From contig CAYRFQ010000044.1 in NCBI GenBank assembly GCA_964423615.1, positions 1 to 54,293 on the forward strand: a DNA stretch of 54,293 bases, given 5' to 3'. Below, one piece after another: positions 16,480 to 25,323 of the stretch. Each line of letters begins with the position of its first letter. Position 1 is the stretch's first letter. Source of the DNA: CAYRFQ01 sp964423615. GTDB taxonomy: Bacteria; Planctomycetota; Planctomycetia; Gemmatales; Gemmataceae. Made by a program: the position numbers and the translations under genes. The notes beneath the pieces are model-generated. The model did no database searches. It was not told the DNA's origin and was given only the letters and a program-made list of their open reading frames with translations.

Positions 16480-17685
16480 ATGCCCATACGGATCGACTAC
16501 GGCCGAGAGAGCGTCGAATACGACGTTCTGGAGTCGAACATTGTGACGGTCAGTCGTGCACCCATCGTCGAACCCATTACCGATGTCGAGGGAGCCGTTC
16601 GGCAGGCATTGGATGACCCCTTTGAGTTTCCGCCACTGGCCCGAGCGATCACGCCCGATGATCGAATCGCCATAGTCGTCGACGAGACTGTTCCGCAACT
16701 GACGAAAGTTCTCATCCCCCTACTGGAGTATCTCGTCGAAGCGGGCATCAACCCAGAAGCCATCTCTTTGGTCTGTTATCCGCCGTCGACACAACAGCCG
16801 TGGCTCGACGACCTTCCCGAAAGTCTCGAAGACATCCAGATCGAAATTCACGACGCCAAGGACCGCCAACAGTTGAGTTATCTGTCGACAACGACTCGGG
16901 GACGACGTCTCTATTTGAATCGGACAGTCGTCGATGCCGACCAGCTCATCGTCTTGACTCGGGTGGGATTCGATCCCGTTGATGGCTATCGCGGTTCGGA
17001 ACTGGCCCTCTTCCCAGACCTCTGCGACGAAGAAACCCAAGACTCAATCGAAGCCGGTTCGCTTTCCCTCGATCCGCCAAGTGGCGATGGATCGAAAAAC
17101 GCCGAAGCCAGTGAAGCCGCTTGGTTGCTGGGCTTGCCCTTTTTCCTGCAAGTCATCGAGGCCGACGAAGGGAACATCGCTCACTTCGTCGGTGGGGTTG
17201 CGACGAGTACGGACCAGGCCAAAGAACTTCTCGAGGCCCGTTGGCGTGTGGAAGTCGAAGAGCCTGCCGACGTTGTGCTCGCCAGCGTGAAAGGGGAACC
17301 TGAAGACGTCGGCTTTGCAGAGTTAGGACGAGCCCTGGCGAACGCCGCGAGAGTCGTTAAGACTGACGGCAAGATCGTCTTGTTGACCGACGCGAATCCG
17401 CAGGTGACCGATACACTCGCTGTGTTGCAAAATACTGGAGACAGCGGGAGTGCCCTCAAGGTCGCCGAGAAGACCACAACCAAACAACATGAAATCCTCT
17501 TCCATTGGGCCGCAGCAGCCGAACGTGCAACGATCTACTTTCTGAGCCAACTTTCCTCCGACACAGCCGAGGAACTGCTTACTGTTCCACTTCACCATGC
17601 AGGAGAAGTTCAACGGTTGTTGACAGAACATAAAACCTGCGTCGTTCTTCCAGAAGCCCACAAGATGCTTGCGACGTTGAAATAA
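16480..17685 (+). CDS. LarA-like (DUF2088) protein lacking catalytic residues
   Basis: 401 aa. N-terminal DUF2088/LarA fold: FPPLARAITPDDRIAIVVDE, LIPLLEYLVEAGINPEAISLVC, and the second-half segment LIVLTRVGFDPVDGYRGSE. In nickel-pincer lactate racemases this last segment has the form PH..AG.SGG.KS with the catalytic His and the cofactor-binding Lys; here those positions read FDPVDGYRGSELALFP, with neither His nor Lys. A simple lactate racemase is therefore unlikely. No larB, larC or larE is nearby. AGGAG about 11 nt upstream supports the ATG. It precedes ygfZ by 116 nt on the same strand. Confidence 0.8.
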   Translation: MPIRIDYGRESVEYDVLESNIVTVSRAPIVEPITDVEGAVRQALDDPFEFPPLARAITPDDRIAIVVDETVPQLTKVLIPLLEYLVEAGINPEAISLVCYPPSTQQPWLDDLPESLEDIQIEIHDAKDRQQLSYLSTTTRGRRLYLNRTVVDADQLIVLTRVGFDPVDGYRGSELALFPDLCDEETQDSIEAGSLSLDPPSGDGSKNAEASEAAWLLGLPFFLQVIEADEGNIAHFVGGVATSTDQAKELLEARWRVEVEEPADVVLASVKGEPEDVGFAELGRALANAARVVKTDGKIVLLTDANPQVTDTLAVLQNTGDSGSALKVAEKTTTKQHEILFHWAAAAERATIYFLSQLSSDTAEELLTVPLHHAGEVQRLLTEHKTCVVLPEAHKMLATLK

Positions 17686-17801
17686 AGTCGAGGGGAGAGG
17701 ACACGGTACGTTGGCCCGAGGTCCAACAACGAGGACCAAAGCACAAACAAAAAAACCAAAGCGGCTCGAGCCGCCGCAATCCATAATCCAAACACGGTTG
17801 A

Positions 17802-18893
17802 ATGATGCCCAAACAATCTCCACTCCATGATTTACTCGAAGCCGCTGGTGCCAAGTTCGACGGTGACAACATCCATGCTATGCCATCATCGTTCTCGTCC
17901 ACGCCGGAACACAATGACCAGTTGTTGAACGGGTCTGTTCTCTTCGATCTCTCGCTGAGAACGAAAATCGAAGTCGCAGGCAAGGAGGCTTTGATGTTCC
18001 TTCATAACCTGTGTACCAACGAAATCAAGAAACTACCCGAGAATGCCGGGTGCGAGGCGTTCTTCACGACAAACAAGGCCAAAGTCATCGCCTACGGATA
18101 CATAAGTCATTCCGTTCGTGACAACAACGACGTCCTGTTGTTCGACACAGTTGCCGGACTGAATGAGACCGTCTTCCAACACTTCGACCGACACTGGATC
18201 AGCGAAGACATCGAAATTACTGACCGGACAGACGAACTCGGCATGCTTCACGTTTGTGGTGCCACCGCCCCGGCTACGTTGACAGAAGTTCTGGGCCAAG
18301 AAGTCCCCCAACTCAACGAACTGCACCACACGAACATCACTGTTCCCATTGGTGAAGTCATGGTTCGGCGACACGATTACCTCGGGTTCCTCGGTTTTGA
18401 TTTGATAGCGTCCGTGGAGGCGACTCGCGAACTATGGCAGAAACTGCTCACAACGAAAGCTGAACCTGCTGGCTCAGAAGTATGGGAAACACTTCGCGTC
18501 GAAGTGGGGCAACCGGTATTCGGTAAAGATCTCGATGAAAATCGAATGGCGGCAGAAGTGGGACGGATCGAACAAGCCATTTCGTACAACAAGGGGTGTT
18601 ATCTCGGCCAGGAAACGATCGTCATGGCTCGTGACCGAGGACACGTCAATCGGACGCTCATGGGCTTGATACTTTCAGAATCAGGAATGACGCGATCCGG
18701 CGACAAGGTATTTCTTGGCGATAAGGAAGTAGGGGTCGTCACGTCTGCCATCGATTCCCAACGATTCCAAAGAAACCTGGCGTTGGCTTACTTGACTCGT
18801 GGAAACCAAGACCCCGGAACGGAGTTGGAAGTCGAGACGGCCAACGGACGAGCCACCGCGACTGTTTACCAACTGCCTTTTCCTAAGCCATAA
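17802..18893 (+). CDS. ygfZ: YgfZ/GcvT-like folate-binding protein
   Basis: 363 aa. GcvT-type folate-binding fold with the diagnostic YgfZ motif KGCYLGQE (about 261-268) followed by TIVMARDRGHVNR; an N-terminal FDLSLRTKIEVAGKEALMFLHN precedes it. YgfZ proteins bind tetrahydrofolate and help assemble or repair certain Fe-S enzymes, such as the radical-SAM MiaB; the Cys in the motif is essential in E. coli. Two adjacent ATGs (17802, 17805) are both possible. Its last 11 nt overlap the 3' end of the convergent CPBP protease gene. Confidence 0.92.
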   Translation: MMPKQSPLHDLLEAAGAKFDGDNIHAMPSSFSSTPEHNDQLLNGSVLFDLSLRTKIEVAGKEALMFLHNLCTNEIKKLPENAGCEAFFTTNKAKVIAYGYISHSVRDNNDVLLFDTVAGLNETVFQHFDRHWISEDIEITDRTDELGMLHVCGATAPATLTEVLGQEVPQLNELHHTNITVPIGEVMVRRHDYLGFLGFDLIASVEATRELWQKLLTTKAEPAGSEVWETLRVEVGQPVFGKDLDENRMAAEVGRIEQAISYNKGCYLGQETIVMARDRGHVNRTLMGLILSESGMTRSGDKVFLGDKEVGVVTSAIDSQRFQRNLALAYLTRGNQDPGTELEVETANGRATATVYQLPFPKP

Positions 18894-20028
18894 GTCGCTG
18901 CAAAGCGAGGAGCACACAAGCCGTACCGTTGAACAAAGCGTGCAAAACGATCGGACCCCAGAGGCTATTCGTTCTCCCCATGACCCAACCGAGCACCAAC
19001 GCCAAGATCACCAGTGGGATCGGTGAAGGCCAGGGGGCATGGATCAATCCGAACAGCGCGGCTTGGGCCAAGTTTGCAAGTTGATGGTTGACCACGGGAT
19101 TCTGTTGCTTCGTGTCGAGGAGGTCGGCGAAGACTGGCGGCCCAGAACGAGGTCGAAGTTGCACTGGCTCTCTGGAAATGGTATCCGAGAGGGAATCATC
19201 GCCCTCAAGCGGAACCGTTGACTCTTGCGATGTCGGAACGTCACGACTTCCAATCCAAACATACACTCCGGAGAGCACCACAACAAGGACGGACACTTGT
19301 TCAAAAACTTCACTGTGCCTGGTAAGTCCCATTGCCACCGCAGCACAAAAAATAGCGTGACTTCGCCAGGCCATTTGCCTTGCCCACCGCCCGAGAATCC
19401 CCCGAAACAGGAACTCCTCGAAAATGGGGGCCACAACGACAGCGGACACGACCAACACGAGCCAACGAAGAGCTGATTCTTCCGGACCGACCACGTTGAC
19501 GAGTTGGTGGGACTCCGGAGTTGTTTCCGTGAACCATCGATTCACGAACGACGCAGCGGCATGAACCGAAAGCACTGCTGGGGTGACAATCAACCACAGA
19601 AGTCCACCAAGCAAACTCGCAAGCCGCCATCCTCTGGTGTGAATCCCCAGGTCTGAAAATCCAATTCCTGACGATAGCCACAACAACCCAACGATCGATC
19701 CTATTAAGATGGGGGCCGTGAAGCACAAGACGATATAGTGCCGAACCGTTGCGTAGTCTTCTAGTGGTTCGCCGTAGATCTGGTCTGCGACCTGGAAGGC
19801 AAGGGCTGGTCCCGTGAAGTATAGGATCGCAGCTCCTAAAACGCTGAATCCATTCCAGGAACAACGAGAGAACGAAAGTTCCGGTTTGCCTCGGAACAAA
19901 CTGGAGAAGGACCACTTTTCCGTTCCTGCAGGACACGACGACCACAAGACAACTAACCCGATTCCCACCGGAACGGCCAACAACAACCACGACAGATAAG
20001 CCCATCCAAGATCGTCCAGAATATCCAT
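18883..20028 (-). CDS. CPBP family intramembrane metalloprotease
   Basis: 381 aa with about eight hydrophobic helices. The CPBP (CAAX protease and bacteriocin-processing) motifs are in order: EEFLFRG (204-210), FGLIHAPWPSP (about 332) and HALFNGT (about 364), which supply the Glu/His metal site. Between the first and second motifs is an unusually long polar insert (about 250-325, SQESTVPLEGDDSLSD...) that would form a large loop. Substrates of bacterial members are mostly unknown. The 3' end overlaps ygfZ by 11 nt, tail to tail. Confidence 0.9.
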   Translation of the reverse strand: MDILDDLGWAYLSWLLLAVPVGIGLVVLWSSCPAGTEKWSFSSLFRGKPELSFSRCSWNGFSVLGAAILYFTGPALAFQVADQIYGEPLEDYATVRHYIVLCFTAPILIGSIVGLLWLSSGIGFSDLGIHTRGWRLASLLGGLLWLIVTPAVLSVHAAASFVNRWFTETTPESHQLVNVVGPEESALRWLVLVVSAVVVAPIFEEFLFRGILGRWARQMAWRSHAIFCAAVAMGLTRHSEVFEQVSVLVVVLSGVYVWIGSRDVPTSQESTVPLEGDDSLSDTISREPVQLRPRSGPPVFADLLDTKQQNPVVNHQLANLAQAALFGLIHAPWPSPIPLVILALVLGWVMGRTNSLWGPIVLHALFNGTACVLLALQRLMA

Positions 20029-20115
20029 CTCAGAGTTGGTTCCGTTTCTTACAATGAAAGTTATAATCGGCTCAGAGTCCGAAGATCCTAAACTCGCTTA
20101 CCATCGCGTGAACGA

Positions 20116-20898
20116 ATGACGATACTCGATACCATTGTAGAGACCAAACGCCAGGAAATCGCCTCGCGAAGGGGAGAGGTGTCCGAAGGCGACCTTTCGC
20201 GGCAGGTGAAAAACGCTCCCCCTCCGAGAGATTTCTACGCGGCCCTCGCACGACCGGGCGAGATGAACTTCTTGACCGAAGTCAAGAAAGCCTCGCCCTC
20301 GGCGGGCGTCATCCGTGCCGATTTCGATCCAGTGACGATCGGCACTGCTTACCAAGAAGGCGGAGCGGCGGCCATCAGTGTGTTGACCGACACGCATTAT
20401 TTTCAAGGGCATCTCGATTACTTATCGGCGGTGCGTGATGCCGTGGAACTGCCCGTCCTGCGAAAAGATTTCATCCTCGAACCGTATCAAGTTCTGGAAG
20501 CCCGAGTAGCTGGTGCCGACGCCGTCTTGTTGATCGCCGAGATCTTGGATGACAATGCGTTGTCATCGCTCCTGGAGGTCACGCACTCGTTGGGTATGTC
20601 CGCTCTTGTCGAACTCTACGACCGCGAAAATTTGAATCGTGTCGTCGATGCGGGAGCCAAACTCATCGGGATCAACAACCGGGACCTCCGAACCTTCGAA
20701 ACGCGGCTGGAACACACCCTTGAGTTAGCGGAACACATCCCCAACGATCGATGTCTTGTGAGCGAAAGCGGCATTCGCACTCGCGAAGACATCGTTCGGC
20801 TTCGCAAAGCGGGAGTCCGTGCCGTGTTGATCGGCGAAACGTTAATGCGTGCCGAGAACATCGTGAAGAAAATCCACGAACTCCGAGGTATATGCTAA
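20116..20898 (+). CDS. trpC: indole-3-glycerol-phosphate synthase
   Basis: 260 aa, normal length for the monofunctional enzyme. TIM-barrel signature motifs are all visible: N-terminal ILDTIVETKRQEIASRR, FLTEVKKASPSAG (catalytic Lys and phosphate loop), VLTDTHYFQG, LRKDFILEPYQVLEARVAGADAVLLI, LIGINNRDLRTFE, SESGIRTREDI and AVLIGETLM. It closes the indole ring in tryptophan synthesis. No other trp gene is in the window, so the pathway genes are dispersed. The tilS GTG starts 4 nt after its stop, so the two form a transcriptional unit. Confidence 0.97.
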   Translation: MTILDTIVETKRQEIASRRGEVSEGDLSRQVKNAPPPRDFYAALARPGEMNFLTEVKKASPSAGVIRADFDPVTIGTAYQEGGAAAISVLTDTHYFQGHLDYLSAVRDAVELPVLRKDFILEPYQVLEARVAGADAVLLIAEILDDNALSSLLEVTHSLGMSALVELYDRENLNRVVDAGAKLIGINNRDLRTFETRLEHTLELAEHIPNDRCLVSESGIRTREDIVRLRKAGVRAVLIGETLMRAENIVKKIHELRGIC

Positions 20899-20902
20899 TT
20901 CT

Positions 20903-21925
20903 GTGTCTGACTTTCTCGAAACGCTTCGTTCGTTCCTACAAAAGCTCTCGCTTCAAGAGACGACTGCCATAGTGGCCATCTCGGGGGGTCCCGACAGCGT
21001 TGCCCTTTTGCGAGGAATCGTTGCCCTCCAGGAAGAGTGTCGGTTTGCAAAGATCGTCGCCGCACATCTCAACCACCAGGCTCGGGGGAGCGAAAGCGAC
21101 CACGACCAACGCTTCGTCCAGGAACTCTGCAGGTCGTTGCAAGAAATCTGTCCCGAACTGACGTGCGATACCGATGCAGCCAATGTTCCCGAGCGGGCTC
21201 AAGAAATTGGCAAGAGCTTCGAAACGACAGCCCGCGAGACTCGCTACGAATGGCTGCGTGAACTGGCTCATAAACATTCGGCCCGTTGGGTTGCTACCGG
21301 TCACACCGCCGATGACCAAGCCGAAACGGTTCTTCATCGCATCTTGCGCGGGACAGGATTAAAAGGGCTCGCCGGAATCCCGGCCCGAAGGGAGTTGCTT
21401 TCGGGAGCCGAGGTGATCCGTCCTATTCTCCGAGCGACACGGCAAGACGTGTTAACGTACCTCAATGAAATCAACCAGACGTATCGCGTCGACAGCTCCA
21501 ACGAAAATAATGACTTCACCCGAAACCGACTACGCAACGAACTCTTACCACTCTTGAAGCAGGATTATAATCCGGGAATCGTAAACGTTCTCTGCCGACT
21601 TGCGGACCAAACCCAAACTGCCCAATACGAACTCGAGCATCAAGCCCAAGAGCTCCTCAACCTTGCCGAACTCCCAAGGGCTGGCAATTGGCTCGTCTTC
21701 GATGCGACGCAGTTCGTCCAAGTTTCCCGACATCGACTGCGTGAAGCCTTTCGTTTGGTTTGGAAACGCGAACGGTGGCCGGCACAGGCCATGGGGTTTG
21801 CCGAGTGGGATCGTGTAGCGGCAGTCGCGTTCGGCGAAATGGTCGCGACAGACTTGCCTGGACAGATTCGAGCCCGTCGGAATCGACAGGTTGTTCAGAT
21901 TGGGCCGATTATGCCAGACTCGTGA
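20903..21925 (+). CDS. tilS: tRNA(Ile)-lysidine synthase
   Basis: 340 aa, GTG start 4 nt after trpC. PP-loop ATPase motif SGGPDS (27-32) at the expected place after IVAI; HLNHQARGSESDHD and ARWVATGHTADDQAETVLHRILRGTGLKGLAGIP are classic TilS motifs, and NDFTRNRLRNELLPLL is the family's tRNA-binding region. The enzyme makes lysidine at C34 of tRNA-Ile(CAU). The C-terminal part is shorter than in E. coli TilS, ending with a truncated TilS-C-like segment; many phyla have this short form. Confidence 0.95.
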   Translation: MSDFLETLRSFLQKLSLQETTAIVAISGGPDSVALLRGIVALQEECRFAKIVAAHLNHQARGSESDHDQRFVQELCRSLQEICPELTCDTDAANVPERAQEIGKSFETTARETRYEWLRELAHKHSARWVATGHTADDQAETVLHRILRGTGLKGLAGIPARRELLSGAEVIRPILRATRQDVLTYLNEINQTYRVDSSNENNDFTRNRLRNELLPLLKQDYNPGIVNVLCRLADQTQTAQYELEHQAQELLNLAELPRAGNWLVFDATQFVQVSRHRLREAFRLVWKRERWPAQAMGFAEWDRVAAVAFGEMVATDLPGQIRARRNRQVVQIGPIMPDS

Positions 21926-22012
21926 AATCGATTTGAGAAAACCTCAGTAGTTATTTTCCGGCTGATCACGTAACCTCTAAAGATGGTTTTTTAGAGCACA
22001 GAGAAATGCATC

Positions 22013-22897
22013 ATGCGAGAGTACCAATACTTGGAGTTCCGAGCGATCGATAAACCACTCGATCGCGAAGCCATGCGCGACCTACGCGCTATCACCACGC
22101 GTGCGGAAATCACCCCAACGAGTCTCGTCAACGAATATCACTTTGGTAGTTTCAAAGGTGAGCCGGTGGAGTTGATGAAGCAATATTTCGACGCCTTCTT
22201 CTATTTTGGCAGTTGGGGTTCGCACGAACTGATGCTCCGATTCCCTCTTGGGGCTCTGGACCTCTCGCAAGTCCAACCGTACTGCTGCGAGTACACCTTG
22301 GATGTTCACACCACTCCGACTCACTTGATCCTCGAATTTCACGCCGAAGAAGACGACTCCGCCGATCGGTTCGAAGGAAACGATGACGACGTGTCCCTCG
22401 ATTCGGTGATTGGCATCCGGAACGATCTAATCGCCGGAGACCTTCGCGCCCTGTACATCGCGTGGCTATCGGCCGCCCAGTGCGACGACCCAAACTCCGA
22501 CGAACTCGAACCGCCGGTCCCTGGTGGACTAGGCAACCTTACTTCAACACTCGAAAGTTTCGCGGCCTTCATGCGAGTCGATGCGCTCTTGTTGGAAGTG
22601 GCCGCCGAGGCGTCCGAACCCGAGATGTATTTGAAAGGCACTCCCGAGGACTATGGCCTTTGGCTCGGTCGGAAATCCGCCGAAGAAAAAGATAGCTGGC
22701 TCGTTCGTTTGTTGGATGGAGCAGGCCCACTTCTGCGAAACGAACTGCTCCAACAGTTTCGCGTGGACCAAGCGTTGGCCCGCGGAGAAATCATAGTGCC
22801 GGAAACTACCGGACAACGCACTGTGGGAGACTTACTCCAGGCACAGGCGAAACTGGCCGCGTCTCGACGACGCCAAACGACAGGTAACAGGAAGTAA
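22013..22897 (+). CDS. conserved hypothetical protein
   Basis: 294 aa, no signal peptide or TM segment. The N-terminus (REYQYLEFRAIDKPLDREAM, EYHFGSFKGEPVELMKQYFD, YFGSWGSHELMLRFP) belongs to a conserved family I have seen annotated only as hypothetical, sometimes next to SWIM zinc-finger genes, although none is present here. An acidic stretch (EEDDSADRFEGNDDD, about 104-118) splits the protein; the C-terminal end is basic and helical. The role is unknown. Start ATG 22013 has only a weak AGAGA site. It is probably a separate unit from tilS, which ends 87 nt upstream. Confidence 0.75.
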   Translation: MREYQYLEFRAIDKPLDREAMRDLRAITTRAEITPTSLVNEYHFGSFKGEPVELMKQYFDAFFYFGSWGSHELMLRFPLGALDLSQVQPYCCEYTLDVHTTPTHLILEFHAEEDDSADRFEGNDDDVSLDSVIGIRNDLIAGDLRALYIAWLSAAQCDDPNSDELEPPVPGGLGNLTSTLESFAAFMRVDALLLEVAAEASEPEMYLKGTPEDYGLWLGRKSAEEKDSWLVRLLDGAGPLLRNELLQQFRVDQALARGEIIVPETTGQRTVGDLLQAQAKLAASRRRQTTGNRK

Positions 22898-23073
22898 AGA
22901 AACTCCCACACTCTTCCTTCGCGCCTTCACTTGACCTTCTTGCTCTCTCGATTCTTGGCTCGTAATCAATTCCGTTGGACAATTTCGAGGTCCTCCGAGG
23001 TCCACCGAGGAAAATGCGACGGCACGTTGGTATAGTAACTGTGTGTAAACGCATTCGATGGAGGGGCATAGGT

Positions 23074-23607
23074 ATGACGCTGAAGATTGCGCAATTAGGG
23101 CAATCGGTCTTGCGAAAACGGGCTGACGAGATCGACCAAAGAGCGATTCTTTCTGAAGAATTTCAACAATTCATTAACGAAATGCTCACAACCGCAACCG
23201 ATAGTAGGGGAGTAGGATTGGCTGGACCGCAAGTGTTCCGGAGTCAACGAATTTTCGTTGCCCACGTCCTACCTGTCCCAAGCCAAGAAGAGCAATTCGA
23301 GTGGGAAGTTTTTATCAATCCGAAACTCACGCCAACCTCGAAAAAAATCAAATATCGATGGGAGGGTTGTCTGAGTTTTCAAGAACTAATGGTCATGGTA
23401 CCCCGGTTCGAAAGTGTCACCGTCGAGTACACTAATCGAGCAGGTGAATCCAAAACACTCGAACTGACGGACTTTCCGGCGAGAGTCGTTCAACATGAGA
23501 ACGATCATCTCGACGGGGTATTGACGATCGACCGCGCACCAGCCACAAAATACATCGTGAAAACGAGCGAAATGGAAGCCGTCCGTGAGGAACTCGGCGG
23601 AAATTAA
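23074..23607 (+). CDS. def: peptide deformylase
   Basis: 177 aa from ATG 23074, which has GGAGGGG (23060-23066) 7 nt upstream; the longer frame from a TTG at 22975 is unlikely. The three deformylase motifs are intact: GVGLAGPQ (46-53), EGCLS (97-101, metal Cys99) and HENDH (141-145, metal His141/His145 and catalytic Glu142). It removes formyl from nascent N-terminal Met. Residue 51 is Gly where most enzymes have A or G before PQ, so activity is expected. The gene stands without fmt, the usual partner. Confidence 0.93.
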   Translation: MTLKIAQLGQSVLRKRADEIDQRAILSEEFQQFINEMLTTATDSRGVGLAGPQVFRSQRIFVAHVLPVPSQEEQFEWEVFINPKLTPTSKKIKYRWEGCLSFQELMVMVPRFESVTVEYTNRAGESKTLELTDFPARVVQHENDHLDGVLTIDRAPATKYIVKTSEMEAVREELGGN

Positions 23608-23725
23608 TTGCTGGAATCGAACGAAGGGCAAAGGAAGCTCGGTTGGGGTGCAAATTCGAGCCCTGAACCGTTCTTCGTTTTGGTTTCTGGTTGTGATTCG
23701 AACTCGTAACTGTCGGGGATTTGTC

Positions 23726-24589
23726 ATGTCGTCAGTCGTTGTAGCTGCGGCACAGATTGCTCCCAAACTTGGAGACCTCCAAGCCAACCTTGAGATCCAC
23801 TTGGATTACATCGAGCGGGCCAAGGAGCAGGACGTTGATATCTTGGTGTTCCCGGAACTGTCGTTGACCGGGTACGACGTGGAACACAAAGCTCCGGACA
23901 TCGCCCTTGCGTTGTCCTCTCCACTCGTCAACAAGATTGCACAAGCCAGCACTAACATGGTGACTGTCTTCGGGATGATCGAGTTGGGCTATGCCGCACA
24001 ACTCCACAACTCGGCGGTGGCGGTGCGGGATGGACAAACGACATTTGTTCATCGGAAGCTCAACCTCCCGAATTACGGTCGGCTTCTCGAAGGTAAGCTC
24101 TTCGGCACGGGACGTTATGTCGAAACGTTTGATTTGAACGATGTTTGGCATTCGTCGGTCATGATTTGTTCCGACGCTTGGAACCCGGCTCTGATCCACT
24201 TGGCAGCGGTCAAAGGAGCGACATTACTGACGGTCCCGATCAATTCGGCGCGGGGGACTGTTGATCACGCAACTTATTCGAATCCGGAGGGCTGGCAACT
24301 CGCCATTCGCTTCTACTCATTCATGTACGGATTGCCTACGGTTGTTGTCAATCGCGTTGGCATGGAGAACAAATTCAGTTTTTGGGGCGGTTCGGGCATT
24401 TTTGGAGCCCACGGAGAGTTATTGGCCCAAGCGGAAGATCAAGAAACCTTGTTGGTCGCGAAACTCTGCTATCAAGATGTGGTGAAAGCCCGGGCCAGTT
24501 TGCCGACTGTACGAGATTCGAATCTCGATTTGATTCACCGCGAGATTAGCCGATTGCGAGACAAGATCGGATATCCAACACTACCTTAA
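23726..24589 (+). CDS. nitrilase-superfamily carbon-nitrogen hydrolase
   Basis: 287 aa from ATG 23726 (GGGG about 6 nt upstream). The catalytic Glu-Lys-Cys set is clear: E44 in FPELSLTGY, K111 in HRKLNLPNYG and C148 in MICSDAWNP. The sequence resembles the glutaminase domains of NAD synthetases and related amidases (YGRLLEGKLFGTGR, GTVDHATYSNPEGWQ), but there is no synthetase domain. The substrate is unknown; amide or nitrile hydrolysis is expected from the fold. It starts 118 nt after def. Confidence 0.9.
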   Translation: MSSVVVAAAQIAPKLGDLQANLEIHLDYIERAKEQDVDILVFPELSLTGYDVEHKAPDIALALSSPLVNKIAQASTNMVTVFGMIELGYAAQLHNSAVAVRDGQTTFVHRKLNLPNYGRLLEGKLFGTGRYVETFDLNDVWHSSVMICSDAWNPALIHLAAVKGATLLTVPINSARGTVDHATYSNPEGWQLAIRFYSFMYGLPTVVVNRVGMENKFSFWGGSGIFGAHGELLAQAEDQETLLVAKLCYQDVVKARASLPTVRDSNLDLIHREISRLRDKIGYPTLP

Positions 24590-24673
24590 AAGGTGGCCCG
24601 TTGCCCAAGTCTCACTCCTGCCAAAAACACCGACTGTTGCGTCCTCTTGCAAATCGTTCCAGGGTGGACTGCG

Positions 24674-25323
24674 TCATTCTTTACCTAACAACAAATCGAC
24701 CACCCAACATCCACGCACATGCGCACGATCCTCGCGGCAATGGTCGAGGATGTTTTGGTCGTTGCATCCGGCTTCTTCGAGGGCGTCGGCAAGAATCGGC
24801 ATGTCCGAGAAGTTTTTTTGCTCGTACATGGTCGAGGCAATGCGGGTGACGTCGTCTGTAAGCCAATGGGCTTTCGTTGCGTAGCGACGGCAAGGATTTG
24901 GCCATATCTCACGGACGAAGTCTGCAAATAGTGCGGCATGTGGGTCCCTACCGGATCCTAGTCCCCGCGGGCCCAACCGCCAGCTTTGGCGGAGCAATTT
25001 GCACAGTCCGTTCCCCACAGTCGGAGGTCGTGTTCCCCCTACGGACTCTAGCTGGGAAACCACTTCCCTCTTGCGGGACTGGTAGTCAAGTTGATTAGTT
25101 GTCTTTTCTTCGTCCGCCGCGGATCCTGCGAGTTCAGCGAAAAGCGATAAGGTTAACTTAAGTGATTGATTCAATGTGTTTCCTTTATCCCAGGCCAGGA
25201 GCCCTTTAGCGAGTGCTGACTCCAAGAGCATAAGTTTGCGAGAGTCATCTGCTGGGCTTATTTCCAACAAGAGGAACAGTGGCTGATCGGATTGAGCCCA
25301 ATCTTCCGCCGATATGAAATCAT
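24674..25323 (-). pseudogene. Gemmata-type conserved-domain gene, frameshifted near its start
   Basis: The C-terminal about 85 residues (FADFVREIWPNP, AHWLTDDVTRIASTMYEQ, MPILADALEEAGC, ILDHCREDRAHVRGCWVVD) match a C-terminal domain that I recall as very common in Gemmataceae proteins. An ideal start exists at ATG 25323: AAGGAGG (25331-25337) 7 nt upstream and ATGA overlap with the stop of the preceding gene. That frame stops after about 20 codons. The recognisable frame starts two bases off and reads EDWAQSDQPLFLLLE, which resembles the usual N-terminus of the family. Loss of one base in the TTT run (plus-strand AAA 25317-25319) explains both. Either a recent pseudogene, a sequencing error or recoding. 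The Cys-Cys-Arg-Arg motif usual at the N-terminus is absent. Confidence 0.65.
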
